Counted from the first letter of the stretch, positions 12,520 through 24,248 are shown. The stretch is DNA of 64,000 nucleotides from Chaetoderma sp. LZ-2023a (GCA_034401795.1 CM067374.1:95300511-95364510), one strand, 5' to 3'. Numbers and translations: made by a program. Notes: a model not told the origin generated them from the sequence alone.

Positions 12520-13695
12520 CACGAGCCAGTCTGGTGGTGAGTCTACCTGACGACATTAACCTACCATATATTAAATAGTACTGGGAATCTAGGAACTTAA
12601 AAAAGAAACCAATATAATTCCTAGTTGCTAGGTGGCATCCCCTAACTGATGAGGGTATTGTAGCTGTTTTTCTGTTAAACTTCACGACCCGTTCACACTC
12701 TTCTTGGTTAATATAAACCCATCCAAAATATTCAGCCACAGAACCAAGCCTAGTTTCTAATCCAGAGTCCTGGCTTGAATACTGCCTTAATATGAGGAAG
12801 TTGGAGAGAGACTCAGGTTCACATTAGCATCTGGTGACTAGGTGGACCAGAGAGAAAAGTTATTGGTTATACATACTTGGATAAAACTAAAGGGATTATG
12901 TCATGCTTTGCCTACCAGTAGTTTATCTTGCCTTGTTGATTGTTACTCTGAAAGCTGGCGAAGGCATTCTGAATGACGCTATGGAATATATAGCAATCAA
13001 ACCCATTCCAAAAAGGGCAGAGAACTTCTGAGGCTATTACTTGGGCGAAAGAAATCCACGCATGAAACAGAAACTAATTATGTCTCTTTGAGTTGCTGAT
13101 TCACGCCAATGGGACCTTGATACCACGGGTAGATGGTCAACTCAGCTGACGAAGATCACTGACTATATGGCTCCGGCGGGTCAGCTATGGCGATATATTA
13201 GAATCGGAAACAGTATCCGTTAGTGTAACTATTTACAATATGGGACGAATGTGTAATATATATCTATGCGATACAAAGAACCAGCCGCGAATTAGTCGTT
13301 CTTCTTAAATCGCATTTTGTATAAAGACAGCAGATGGGAATTAAACAGCTTAATGATCGTATCATAAATAAGAATATGGGAGAAACGCAGCTAGTTCGTC
13401 TGCTTAGAAGTAGGAAATGTCAATAGGTGAATTGGTTGACGTCTGCCCTGCAATCATATGCTGCATCCATTATGGGCTAATTCCTCTCATACTTCATTGT
13501 TAGATAAAATCAGATACAATTACACGTCAGAATTACACAATCGGATATTAATTTCTGACTTAATAGACTGTTGATCCAGGAAGATAGTGCATAAGCTGTA
13601 AGCCGACTAACTTAATATACTTAAGTCATCGCGTCTTTAAGTATCAGTGATAATGCTGATTAATGAGGTCACTTCACATAGGCCTCTCGGTCAAT
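12520..13695. other. No gene seen
   Basis: Frames are short and unremarkable. No repeat family recognised. Confidence 0.5.
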
Positions 13696-13699
13696 TTAA

Positions 13700-13940
13700 T
13701 TCAGTTCAAGCTATGCCACGCCCATTTCTAACTAAGCTCCGCCCACTTGCTACGTGTCTTGGAATTGATTTGAATCTTTGAACCCTGAATTCCCAAAATC
13801 TCAATGTGAAGGTAATTAAACCCATAAGCTGTTGAATATTTTGAATTAATTAGACTTGAATATGTATGGCAGCAACAACTCTCACTCAAACTAGTTTCAA
13901 AATATTCAACAGAATGTTTATTAAATTATGAATTCACCAA
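13700..13940 (+). mobile_element. CRE-MITE, left half
   Basis: Begins with TCAAGCTATGCCACGCCC, CTAACTAAGCTCCGCCCAC, and continues into the hairpin core (TTTTGAATTAATTAGACTTG / AACTAGTTTCAAAATATTCA). The CRE-bearing right end is not visible. Confidence 0.65.
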
Positions 13941-14744
13941 AGATATACAATTTATTACACGTTGTTAGTAACTTCCCAAATGCTATTCTCCTCTTATTAA
14001 AACCTATAATATTCCAATCATATCTCTTGTTTCTGTATTCTACCTTTCCTATAAACTGTCCTTTTTGTTCCTATTCCTACTCTGATAATATCTCTGCTTT
14101 CTTAATGTCAACCACCCTCATAGTGATTCCAATGCAGCTCATTGTGCTGTTCATGTATACGTGTTTCTCCCAATATACCGCATATATATTTCGTCTTCTC
14201 TGTCGTACCCTATCGACCATCGGTAATGAGTTATCGGATCCATAATATGTTATATTGTCTCCGTGGCCCGTATCATTAATATTCAATTCATGTCAATTCC
14301 TATTTATCGTCATAATATTGTATCCATCTTACTAATCGTTTCCATATTTCGTATTTTAGCTGAAGATGTGAATTAAATACACGTCCAGCAGCCAACAACA
14401 ATGATCTTTCTACTGTACACTTACAGGTATGTGGCCCAAAAGATAAAATTCATCTTGTTGAGTGTATCTTAAAGCTAACTTTTCCAACTTTCCAGCTGTT
14501 ACTGAAAACCATCTCACACCAACTATTAACAATAACATCGTTAAGCTTCTTGGCTTCCAGGAACCTTATCGCAGAGATCGGCAGCCATGCGTAGGTAGGT
14601 GTATGTGTTTACATATCCAACAACGATATGCGCTGATGGTGAAATGACATGGCTAGAGGTCCACGATTGTCCCGTGCTCGTATGCGCAATTTATCGGCTA
14701 GGTAATACAGATATAGACAAATGGGGAGACATATAAAAAAACCA
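13941..14744. other. No gene seen
   Basis: A 105-codon plus-strand frame (13928-14245) is hydrophobic (Phe/Leu/Ile/Tyr-rich), as expected from T-rich DNA. It overlaps the MITE end and shows no domain. Confidence 0.45.
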
Positions 14745-16225
14745 TAGAGCATGTCCGGGATCTTAGCGCAAACAAACCCCTAACCATACGTCGGGACCTA
14801 AACGAAGATATTGTGAATCTGACCAAACACCGCCTACTTAATATAATCACTAGATTTGGGTTCTACCAGTTAATAAATGAAGTAACTAGGCCAGAATCGA
14901 ATACGTACCTAGATCCAATGATAATCAATAATAGAGGAATACTAAAAGAGAAGACTGTCATATCAACTTTCCGCAGTGACCACACCCAGTTTAGCCGGTC
15001 CTAGCATCTGCAATGCACACAAGTAAATCATACACATGACAGATCTAGCGACAGACTCTGCAAAAGCGGACGGGATAAAGTTAGGGATGACTTGGTCAAC
15101 GCATCCTGGAATATCCATCTCAATGAAACTGATGTTGACGCATGGTGTCATGTCATTACCACAAATCGGTCAAGCAGCTAATACATGCATACCTAACAAA
15201 ATTGTAACTATAAATCCAATCCCTAACCCTAACCCTAAGCCATGGATGTCAAATAAGATTAAGCACGAAATGAGGATCAGAGACAATCTTTTTAAAAAGT
15301 CAAGGAAAACAAATCAAGAGCACGACATAATCGCTTTCAAGAAGCAAAGGAATCATATAAACACGCTGGTTAGGATGGCCAAGCGGGAACTTAGAGACAA
15401 GGCGGCTGGGAAAGAAATGGACACACTGGCTCCAAAGAGTAGTGAAAATGAGCAAATCATTCCTATCTTACACCAATTCAAAATTAAACGAAATGCCACC
15501 ACTCAAGCGTCAAGATGGCACATTTCTCTATGATCTTCCGGAGAAGGCTAATCGTCATAGCAATTACTTTACCAGCATTGTTACAATAGACGACTCCCAA
15601 TCCTACTTTTCCCGTTCTGCAAGTATATACAAAAACACCCCCAACTCATTATGACTCTAACAACCACTGATATTTGAACTAACCTGGACAGATCGAAGGC
15701 AATTGGTCCAAAACGGGTCGTAGAGGCTAAACAAGTTTTGTCCCCAATCTTGGTGCAATTTTTTTACCCTTCTCTTAGAAATTCTCGTTTTACAACTTCT
15801 TGGATAGTGAATAAGAACTCGTGTTCAAATTATCGACTAATATCACTACTGACATGTTTAAGTAAAGTCATGGAAAGGAAGCTTTTTAAATACGTTTACA
15901 TTTCTATTATAGATGATATGACACATCACCAGTCTGTGTTTCTTCCCAAACATTCTACCGTCAATTAGTTATTAGATATATATACGGATATGATCGATAC
16001 ACTTGACAATCAAAAGGAAGAACTGTTTTTAGTTTTTATATATCCAAAGTAATTGACCGTATCTGACATGGCGACCTGCTGCAGAACTTGATACGATTTG
16101 AGGTTCCAGGAACACTATTTTCATGGTTTGCAAGTTGTTTCGAGTATCGTCATCATTAATGGCAGCGAGTCTATGCTACTTTCCCTGTCTTCTGGTGTGC
16201 CGCAACGCTCAGTTGCGTACTATTG
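14745..16225 (+). pseudogene. Decayed CR1/L2-like non-LTR retrotransposon
   Basis: Translations in shifting frames follow the order of a CR1/L2-type polyprotein. First comes the C-terminal part of the endonuclease (GFYQLINEVTRPESNTYLDP, then STFRSDHTQF, where SDH is the catalytic histidine motif; 14813-15004). Then a linker (PKPWMSNKIKHEMRIRDNLF, KQRNHINTLVRMAKRELRDK; 15036-15533). Then reverse transcriptase fingers/palm (NYRLISLLTCLSKVMERKLF, SVFLPKHSTVNQLL; 15738-15990). Then NGSESMLLSLSSGVPQ (16160-16205), the GVPQGS motif. The motif-A segment before it is ruined and the YADD box is not found. The 5' half of the endonuclease and everything after GVPQ are missing. Frameshifts and stops are numerous, so it is an old, inactive copy. 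Confidence 0.8.
15221..15238. repeat. Three telomere-like CCCTAA units
   Basis: CCCTAACCCTAACCCTAA sits inside the retrotransposon linker, encoding the Pro/Asn run just before PWM. Two or three perfect units of the metazoan telomere hexamer inside a LINE may be chance, slippage or an insertion. Confidence 0.7.
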
Positions 16226-16599
16226 AGCTTACAGAGGACCAACTAGTCCAGGATCTATTGTGATATATTCTGGCAAGATTGAAGGGTGAGATTCCATTTG
16301 GAGCAACAGGAAATCTTTCGGAAGTGTGATACATCATTGAGAATCAGTCCACATGGCGCTACAATTTAGTTTATCAATGGAATTCGAGTTCATGGTATAA
16401 TGTTAACTGGAGTATGTGCTGAAATACAATTTAGTTTATATCGGTATGATAAACATGGGCTTATCTATATGTGGTGCTCCTATCAGTTGCAGAAACTACT
16501 CGCCACAATCCGCAGGATCGATGTTATATAATTACTTCAGTGAATATACATGTACATTGGTTCTCCTTAACTGGGGGGATCTTATCTGTCACTCAAGTA
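16226..16599. other. No gene seen
   Basis: Sequence downstream of the LINE relic with no recognisable continuation of the polyprotein. GTGCTGAAATACAATTTAG and related words near 16360-16430 are loosely repeated. Nothing else. Confidence 0.4.
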
Positions 16600-16910
16600 G
16601 CTGATGTCATAATCAAATAAGTCACTTTTACCTGACGTCACTGTTATAATGACGTATAGCTCGGTCATGAAAATCGATAAGACTGCCATGACGTCTGTGA
16701 AATGTATGTCCAATTTAATAAACATTTTGATGAATATTTCGGAACTGATTTGACTGGGAATCTTTACTATAACATCTGCCAGCCAAATTAATTACGAAAT
16801 AGTTACCAGCTTTACTGTACAATTACCTTGAAACTATTAAATTGATTCCAACACACCATAAAAGTGGTTTGGTCGCACCGAGAAATAAGCGGGGCATAGC
16901 TAGAATTGCA
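16600..16910 (-). mobile_element. CRE-MITE, reverse copy
   Basis: In plus coordinates it opens with the CRE end (GATGTCATAATCAAATAAGT, CCTGACGTCACTGTTATAAT). It continues through the hairpin core and ends with AAGCGGGGCATAGCTAGAAT, the complement of the GCTATGCCCCGC left end. Confidence 0.75.
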
Positions 16911-17335
16911 CCAGTCTATTGAATATAGCAGAATAAGGCATGGTCTGTATGCTTATGACGAACAGTCGTATGCCCATCTTGGATTGGTTCCTAATAAGTG
17001 TTGCTTAATAGTTGCACCGGAAATTTTGTGTAAGTAAATAGTAAGCAAATATACATTAGAATAAGGTACGCAACCGAATCATTGTGCGCTCAGTATGTTT
17101 CATTACTCACATCTTAGGCAGTGTTGAATTAACCATTCTGAAATTGGTCTGGGCTGTTTAGTCCAGCGTGTCTAAGCAAATATACTCGATGTTTAAAATT
17201 CATTGTTATATAGGCAAGCACATGTATACAACCGCGATGGGTGGTAACTGAATGTGAATAAATTAATATATTGTATGAGCTAAAGAAGAATTTTATTCCA
17301 CTGTGAATATTGAACAGCTGCTGCATTTATTTTCC
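16911..17335. other. No gene seen
   Basis: AT-rich sequence. No frames or repeats that I can support. Confidence 0.5.
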
Positions 17336-17830
17336 GCTGGCAATTTAAGTCATGTTTCCCACAGGGGCAACCACATTCGGTCAATATTTGGAGCGTACCC
17401 TACGTCAAGCTGCATTGCCAGCTTACATTAATCTGGTATTATTCGGACTAACTGATATTCATTTCGACACGTATGCTGTTTCTAAGCCGATAGTCTCATT
17501 GACAGAAGTAACTTTCAACATTGCCGTTATCAAAAATAGATAACAGCATCCATTTAATCAACAACTCATCTAAAATGTGTTCATCTATCCAACCTCCTAG
17601 TCAATGTGGGTCTGGTACGTGCGATGAACGAATCAAATTCTCAGTTAATGTCAATATTGAATCTTCCTCGAGCAGATGTGCCAGGATCATTGCTCTTTCT
17701 CCTCCTGGCGTTATAAGATTCCAGAGGATTAGCCAGCGGCGTCTCATGCGGGAAAACGGATATATTGGATTAGGGACGTCACCAATTGTTCGGCTAGCAA
17801 ACAATCAGTCTATGTAATTATTACCAAAAT
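17336..17830. other. Coding-like block, both strands partly open, unrecognised
   Basis: Less AT-rich than its surroundings. Plus-strand frames at 17352-17543 and 17521-17817 and a minus-strand frame at 17601-17804 are each broken by stops. None contains a motif I recognise. It may be a decayed exon or transposase fragment; the strand cannot be chosen. Confidence 0.2.
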
Positions 17831-17934
17831 ACCTGGCGGAGGCAGTCAAGTGGAAGAAATTATAGTTGTTCCACATATATTAGTTGTGCAATTAATGGTT
17901 TGGTAGCGTCGTGTAAAAGAAACCACACATGTAT

Positions 17935-18010
17935 CATGCTGTTTAGTATTTTGAAACAGATTTGACTGTAAGCTGTTGCTGCCTAATATGGTATTTATGA
18001 GATACTAAAG
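17935..18010 (+). mobile_element. CRE-MITE hairpin-core fragment
   Basis: TATTTTGAAACAGATTTGAC and AGCTGTTGCTGCC match the left arm of the core. No right arm follows. Confidence 0.5.
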
Positions 18011-18099
18011 AATACGCTCTATTGGCACTCTCACTTTATTACCCAGTATTTCGTGATGAGACAAAATGGCGTCACCCTCGCGTCAACATGTATGGGATG

Positions 18100-18160
18100 T
18101 TAACCCCTCTTGTGTCAACAGGCGCATCAAAGCGGCCAAAATGCTACTTTTATCAATTAA
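18100..18160 (+). mobile_element. Terminal fragment of a TTAACCCCTCTTG repeat
   Basis: TTAACCCCTCTTGTGTCAAC at 18100-18119 is identical to the left end of the element at 19472 and is followed by a similar stretch ending in AATTAA. It looks like the end of a TTAA-targeting MITE. Confidence 0.55.
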
Positions 18161-18825
18161 CCATTTCATGTATGCCGTACGTAAACCAATGTTTGCAATT
18201 GATTTGTTAGTTTGTGTGAACTTGTAAGTCATGTAAGCGCATACATTATGACTTTAAAGCGAGCTTTCAGCTAAGTAGTTTCTATTTCTTTGCCATGTCT
18301 CAATTAATTCACACAATAGTGAACTTGTCGGATATATCACTCATTGCTGTTTATTAGGAAACACCATCAACCTAAGAAACGAAGCCAGGTCACCCGGTAC
18401 ACATCACGCAGAACGTAATAAGAACCAGAACACGTCAGCGTCACATTATTGACTATCTAAGGTATGCGATAGCGTGTACGAGGTTAGGGCGGACATCTTG
18501 TCGATACGAGAACATTCTTGGTGAATAGACGCTTATTAGAACTTATTTGTGGAGGGCATCCAAGCGCAAGAGATAATGTATTGGAAAGCTAGAGGACGTT
18601 CAGATAAACATCCTACATTTTCCGCTTGTAAGCTTGTCAAATTGTTTCTCGATTTGATGATTTCTCAATCTTACAACTGAGGCTGCTGCTAATATATTCA
18701 CGCGTGTTTTATATTGGACATTTCTTCAAGCGCCAAAGGTAATTCACTAAAGACAGGCTTTCACTTCAAACATCTCATCCGTCATGTGAACTGGAATACG
18801 ATGATACAATATGATGACCAAAATA
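18161..18825. other. No gene seen
   Basis: Mixed-composition sequence without supported frames or repeats. Confidence 0.5.
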
Positions 18826-19225
18826 GAGATATCCATTTGTAACTATATCCCACCCATTTATAGCTAGGCCACTTCCACGCTTTGCGCGTGTCGAGATCGC
18901 CTTATATACATCGAATCTCGAATTCACAGAATCCCAATATCAAGGTAACCATACAGGTGACCTATTGAATATGTTGAAACTAACTTGACTGAGTGCTGTT
19001 GCTGCCTATGGCGTTCAGTCAAATTGGACTCAAAATATTGAAGAGAATGTTTATTAAATAGTAAAACCATAAAGCCATACAATTCGTACACTTGGCTAAC
19101 TATTCCATCTTTATGACGGAGTGTTTTCTGTCAGTTACGATTGTTACGTCATCCTACATGTGACGTAATTGATTGTGACGTCATGTACTTGAGTGATATA
19201 ATCAGATGTATCCATTAAGAAGACT
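18826..19225 (+). mobile_element. CRE-MITE, near-complete copy
   Basis: Left block (TATATCCCACCCATTTATAG, GCTTTGCGCGTGTCGAGATC), hairpin core (TGAAACTAACTTGACTGAGT to TCAAATTGGACTCAAAATAT), then the CRE end with TGTGACGTCATG and ATGTATCCATT at the terminus. Confidence 0.7.
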
Positions 19226-19471
19226 GGCTGTTGATCATCGGTTTAACACAATGCTATAGCACCTGAAAACACGTAACCGTTATAGGCAGGTAAGCCAACC
19301 GGGGATTATTCTAAATGCCACTACTTAGAATATATTTACAGGTAATAAAAATAAAGGAAACATCTTATAATATATGGATGCTCAACGGCAGGCCACTAAA
19401 TAGTTATTTTTGCTTAGTGTACAGCATTTGGTATTGAAAATTCATCTCTGGCCCTAAAGAAAATCAATGTT

Positions 19472-19852
19472 TTAACCCCTCTTGTGTCAACAGCGCCTCA
19501 AAGCACTCAAAATTCTACTTATATCAAATACCCCTTTAATGGTCAAGATTTTTCATGAAAAATTACTTTCTGTTGTCGTGCAAATAGACATTACTCAAGA
19601 CCCCTACTGCTGTTTTTTTGACCGGCTTGACCATGAAGATGGTAAAAAAAATCCAGTTTTTTCTTAGCTAACTAGTGTCTATTTGTCGGCAGAGAGAAGT
19701 CTATTTTTGAAAATTTACCACTGGAGTGAGAGTCATTACTGTGGTAAATTTTCAAAAATCAAATTCTCTTGGATTAAAAATGGATATTCCTCAAGACTAC
19801 TAGATAGTCCGTTTTTTGCCGTTTTTGCCGGTCTTGACCATTAAAGAGTTAA
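19472..19852. mobile_element. TTAA-hairpin MITE with TTAACCCCTCTTG left end
   Basis: Begins TTAACCCCTC and ends ACCATTAAAGAGTTAA. The central stem (TTTTTGAAAATTTACCAC / GTGGTAAATTTTCAAAAAT) is the family's. Around it are a GGCTTGACC...GGTCTTGACC pair and the GTTTTTTGCCG block. The left arm is longer than in other copies, so this may be a nested or composite element. Confidence 0.7.
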
Positions 19853-20335
19853 GTTAGCACACGAGTGGTTAAAGAAGCATGTTTCTTCTATCAATACAAC
19901 TATAAGCGATCTTCTGTCCTTAAGATCTACCCATGGCTCTCTAAGGTGTCCGGATGAAACAGGTAGATCAGTGCATGAACCCAAAAAGCCAGTATTTTCT
20001 TAAACGTGATTCTTCAGGAAGTGAGTGAGACAGCCAATATTGCTACACTTTCCGGTGTATTTCTAACAAAGCTAATTGGAACCGAGTGTCTAAAAGGGAT
20101 TTGAACAGAAAAAAGCATTTCTTATGCAAGTAACATTTGCTCATATGTTTCGGATTAACAACGAAGCTTGGCTACATAATTAACTTTCTGATGCATTGAC
20201 GCACTTTTGAATAAACATGTACATGTATATTATGCCGCTTCTCTTATACCATTCTATGACATTACTATACATCAGAAACACGCTACATTATGAGTGCAAA
20301 GTGTTTCTTGCTAGACACTTTCTCAGTCAAGAAAT
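19853..20335. other. No gene seen
   Basis: No supported feature. Confidence 0.5.
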
Positions 20336-20339
20336 ATAA

Positions 20340-21960
20340 ATGTATATACCCGTATCTCAACTTTCTTATGTGGTTGTTGAACAGTGCGTAGGGAAAACAC
20401 GTGGGAATGGTGGTATGCTAAAATTATTTGAGGTTTTCTTAAAGAAGGATGATACATTATACCACGTTACAACTAGTAGTAGTGATCGAGATTGTTTCAT
20501 ACCACAACGACCAGGAAACCATGGAAGACTGTGGAATGATCCGTGCTTCCCATCAGCCCAGTGTTCTCGGGGACACCAGGCATGATGGATGGCACCGACC
20601 GTTGTACCACGGTTTTCTTGTCGCGGTAGTATCAAGCAAACTCCGCCTCTACAACTTGCCAGATGTACTATTTAATGGGTCACGGGAAAGATGGCACGCG
20701 CTGTTACGGTTCTCGATCACGTGCCACAAGCTAGATCTTGAGCCACTTCTACACCAGCCTGGTGTCGTCAACAGAGGAAGCTGCAAAGGCTGTTGTTGAG
20801 CTGACTGCACTCCCAGACAGTGGTGATGGTGGGAGGCAGGAATCACTGAATGGAGGCTTCCAGATGACAGTGGTATCATTTTTACCTGGTCTGAAATCCA
20901 TTTAGAACGATATGATTGGTCAAGCTCATGGTGGAGAGTTTCAAAAGTTACTCTATAGAACAGGCGTCCGGCGATCACTAGAGATGATCCAGAGAATTGC
21001 CACATGAAAGCACAGTAACTCTAGCATCGTAGGTTTCACCAGCTGGTTGAGGAGACGACTTCTGTCCTGCGAACCGAGACTGTGCCTGCTCGGATGAGAA
21101 ATGCCTGTACCATATACGAAGGACTGGGAGAACGCTCAAGATGGGTGGGGTGGGGCAAATTCTGAGCGTGTGTATGAGGCGAGAATATGAGCAAATTCTC
21201 AACAAACGCTTAGAGCATGTGGAAAGAGTTGAGAGATGATTACAGACATTATGCAGGATATTCTTCCAGGGACGCAATGGAACCATCGCAGTCAAGATCA
21301 TGGCAAAGATCCAACAAACTGTACAGAGCGCCTTCTACTTTTACTACAACGGTACCTCTCTCCTCTGCCACATCGAGGATAGCAGGGTGATTCGTGACGT
21401 CCCTGAATGAACACACTATCAACAGGTCAAACCTGGGTATTTGCCATAGAGCAAGTACGTCTCGACTCATACAATATCGCTCGACTCAACAACAAGTGGA
21501 GTTTCGTCAGGTCAAACCATATTGACGTTAACGTTGTTCTCGATCCCCAGTTATTACTAGGGCATATACAACTCTTTCTATACGGACGGACGGACGCCCC
21601 TCTGGACGACTAACTCATGCAGAAGAAGATTGTGATAGCTCTTGACAGCGACAAAGACACCCTATGTCTCTCGAGATGTCTAGCGGTGCAGCTTACCAAG
21701 CAGTTTTATAACAGGGTGGTAAAGGATGAGCAAAACAACACAATAGACCAGCTGGATAAGATAGAATTCATTTTGATGACTGGGATTCGTGTTTACGAAC
21801 TCACAGAAGAGGGTAGCTGGCATTGACCAGACATTCACATACTATCCGAATATCATGACCGTGGCGAGTGGCGGACCACCATGTGTTCTACATTAAGGAC
21901 ATCTCCAAGCTGACTCGCGTGAAGGCTCACGTGAGCATTGCCTCCCTGTCTGACTGCCTG
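20340..21960 (+). pseudogene. Decayed, apparently intronless coding region, unknown protein
   Basis: About 1.6 kb of coding-like plus-strand sequence moves between frames. Segments in order: 20340-20582 (SQLSYVVVEQCVGKTRGNGG); 20581-20797 (YHGFLVAVVSSKLRLYNLPD); 20735-20905 (EEAAKAVVELTALPDSGDGG); 21063-21410, with one stop, covering ACSDEKCLYHIRR, RREYEQILNKRLEHVE and SAFYFYYNGTSLLCHIEDSR; 21407-21826, with one TAA at 21611-21613, covering NIARLNNKWSFVRSNHIDVN and KKIVIALDSDKDTLCLSRCL; and 21868-21960 (DHHVFYIKDISKLTRVKAHV). Frame breaks are simple shifts, not splice-like. The stretch is less AT-rich than its flanks. I cannot assign a family: it has no RT, integrase or DDE motif. A retrocopied host gene, the body of a DNA transposon, or an old viral insertion are all open. 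It ends in low-complexity DNA. Confidence 0.5.
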
Positions 21961-22245
21961 TCTGCATGGCAACGTGACAGCCTGCCCGCTCGACAGCACA
22001 CCCGCCCTCCCGCCAGCCAGCCCGCTCGCCAGATCACCAAACCATCCAACCTCTAGCTCGCTCGCCTGTCCGCCCCAAAACCAATTACCCACCCACCCTA
22101 CAACCCACAGACAAATCCACCCGACCGCTGACCCACCCACTAGCCTGCCTATCCGAGCACTCCTCTAGCAGCCCGCTCACCAGCCCGTCCGTCCCATGCC
22201 TGCATGCCAGCCTGCCTGCCTGCTTGCTTGCCTGAAATAACAAAA
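21961..22245. repeat. CCTG/CCCGC-rich low-complexity tract
   Basis: C-rich interrupted sequence of CCTG, CCGC, CACCCAC and AGCC words that grades into tidy CCTG units at 22207-22233. Frames across it are compositional artefacts. Confidence 0.8.
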
Positions 22246-22700
22246 TGTATGGAGTTATTTTTCAAAGCGGCTCTTCACGCACGCACGCACGCACGCACGC
22301 GCGCACGCAACCACCCACACACGCACGCACGCACGCACGCACCCACGCACGCACCTTCGCACGCACGCACACAGACAAGTACGCACGCATTCATTCATTC
22401 ATTCACGCACGCACGCACGAGAGTGCGTGGGTGCGGGACGGCGTGCGGTAGGCCGTGTGTGTGCGTGCGTGTGTGTGTGTGTGTGTACACGCGTGTGTGT
22501 CCATGTATGCGTTCGTGTGCGTGCGTACGTACGTACGTACGTACGTACGTGCGTGCGTGCGTGCGTGCGTCGTGCGTACATGCGTGCGTGCGTGCGTGCG
22601 TGTGTGTGTGCGTGTCTGGCTCGTTGCGTGCGTGTGTGAGCCTTGAAAATTAACTCCATACATGTTTCGGTAAGTTTGCGGGCAGGCACACACACGCACA
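22207..22700. repeat. Inverted repeat enclosing ACGC and GTGC microsatellites
   Basis: TGTATGGAGTTATTTTTCAA at 22246-22265 is matched in inverse by TTGAAAATTAACTCCATACA at 22643-22662. The match extends into the CCTG-rich flank (CTGCCTGC left, GCGGGCAGG right). Between them run (ACGC)n (22277-22420) and its complement-like (GTGC)n (22455-22640), so the whole unit can fold on itself. Confidence 0.75.
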
Positions 22701-22860
22701 CGCACACGCACATGCGCACACACGCACGCATGCACGCACGCACGCATACAATCACACACACGCACGCACGCACGCACATTCATGCACGCACGCACGCAAT
22801 CACGCAATCACGCAATCACGCACGCACGCACGCACGCACGCACGCGCACGATCGCATTCA
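22277..22860. repeat. (ACGC)n / (TGCG)n tetranucleotide microsatellite
   Basis: Three blocks: ACGC units to about 22420, TGCG/TG units 22455-22640, then ACGC/CACG units 22685-22855. A TACG sub-run (GTACGTACGTACGTAC) sits at about 22525-22550. All long frames here (His/Thr/Arg or Cys/Val repeats) are artefacts. Confidence 0.95.
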
Positions 22861-22861
22861 C

Positions 22862-23302
22862 GTATTTGTTCTTGTAGCGCGTGATATCACCTGCCAGCAC
22901 GGTAAAACCGTAAACCCGTACTTTGCTGAGAAGTTGAGCAAGCTTCTGGATAAATCAATTAAACGTTGACATTGCCCAATTTACAATCACCTCGGTTATA
23001 TTGATTTTCTGACACTTTATCTCATATTTCTTACTGGTGTTTCAAAGTGCGATGTTGAATAACGAACGACGCGACGGATCCGCAAATGACTAAGTAATTT
23101 GATAATGGTGTTCTGTGAATCTACGTGAGTATTTTATTTCTATATCTATGAGCATTATCTATTAGTATGAAATGTAGGGAATACTGCCATGTTAGACACA
23201 GTTCACATTATTTTATTAACATCTCTTTTGACGTGCACGTGGCCGTTGTGTGTAGTCTGTCAATATTTCGGCTGAGTTAAGGAACAAGGCGATAGAAATT
23301 GT
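22862..23302. other. No gene seen
   Basis: Unassigned sequence between the microsatellite and the next MITE. Confidence 0.5.
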
Positions 23303-23542
23303 TTACTTTCACGACGAAATCGGCCAAAGCTGGCCTCTGCAGCCCTTTTAAGGAATGTCCATTTACAGGCTAAGAGAAGAATTCTTTTTGCAAATTAACC
23401 ACTGGAATGCCTGGCTTGGTAACCGACCCAGTTATTCCAGTGGTAAATTTTCAAAAAATAGTTTTCTCTTAGCTTACAAATTGGCATTTAATCAGCAAAT
23501 ATCGTTGCTAATCTTGAAAAAATGTAGCCATTAAAAGGTTAA
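23303..23542. mobile_element. TTAA-hairpin MITE, near full length
   Basis: CACGACGAAATCGGCC, then CTGGCCTCTGCAG, ATGTCCATTTACAGGCTAAG, stem ACCACTGGAATGCCTGGC / CCAGTTATTCCAGTGGT, and right end AGCCATTAAAAGGTTAA at 23526-23542. Confidence 0.75.
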
Positions 23543-24248
23543 TACTTTACACGTAGTTATATGACTTATTCGCAGAATATGTTGTTATACAATTACCCTG
23601 CCGGAATATCCATCATTCACTTAACGATTAAATATAACGACAACATAGACAGCGAAACAACACAAAGCGCATTGTGGCATGTCTCTATTGTCATGTGGGC
23701 GATATAGATGTTACGACATCAACGTTAATGCCAGCACTGATTTGGCGATAGATTTGCTGATCATCTTAAATGGTCGTGGTCGGCTCCCTACCGGGGTCGC
23801 ACGACGTCTCTTTTTCTGAAAATACCAGAGTACAGACTTCCCATAAATCCTGTTTTACATATTGCGATTTTTCATTAAGATGCAGTCACTTCCATTAACA
23901 TGTCAAGAGTTTGATGCGGGGTCGTAATTAAGCTATTATAATGAGATCTGAATAAAATCTTATCACGGCAGTAATGGCGTCGTGTGTGCACACGCCTTAC
24001 TGCCGTTAGGGTCGTTCCGACAGACTCACATTCTGCTTTGCACACGCGTATTAATTGCCGGAAATGTGATGTATATGCATTTTAGTAGTCACGTGTAAAT
24101 TATTGCAATTACTAAACGCTGTAAGACCACCTTATAGTAGCTATTATATGTACGGGGTTTCTAATTTTGCATCAGTGTCACCGCCATACAAACGCATGTC
24201 TACGATTCTCTTATAACTGTGTATGAACCGGGAAGAATATTGCTTAAG
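23543..24248. other. No gene seen
   Basis: AT-rich, unassigned. Confidence 0.5.

Noticed and set aside
13928..14245. 105-codon hydrophobic frame that could be a membrane protein
   Set aside because: It starts inside a MITE tail. Phe/Leu/Ile richness follows from T-rich DNA; no topology pattern or homologue recognised.
22204..22969. Long His/Thr/Ala/Arg and Cys/Val repeat frames on both strands
   Set aside because: They are translations of ACGC/TGCG tetranucleotide repeats, open in every frame. No real coding evidence.
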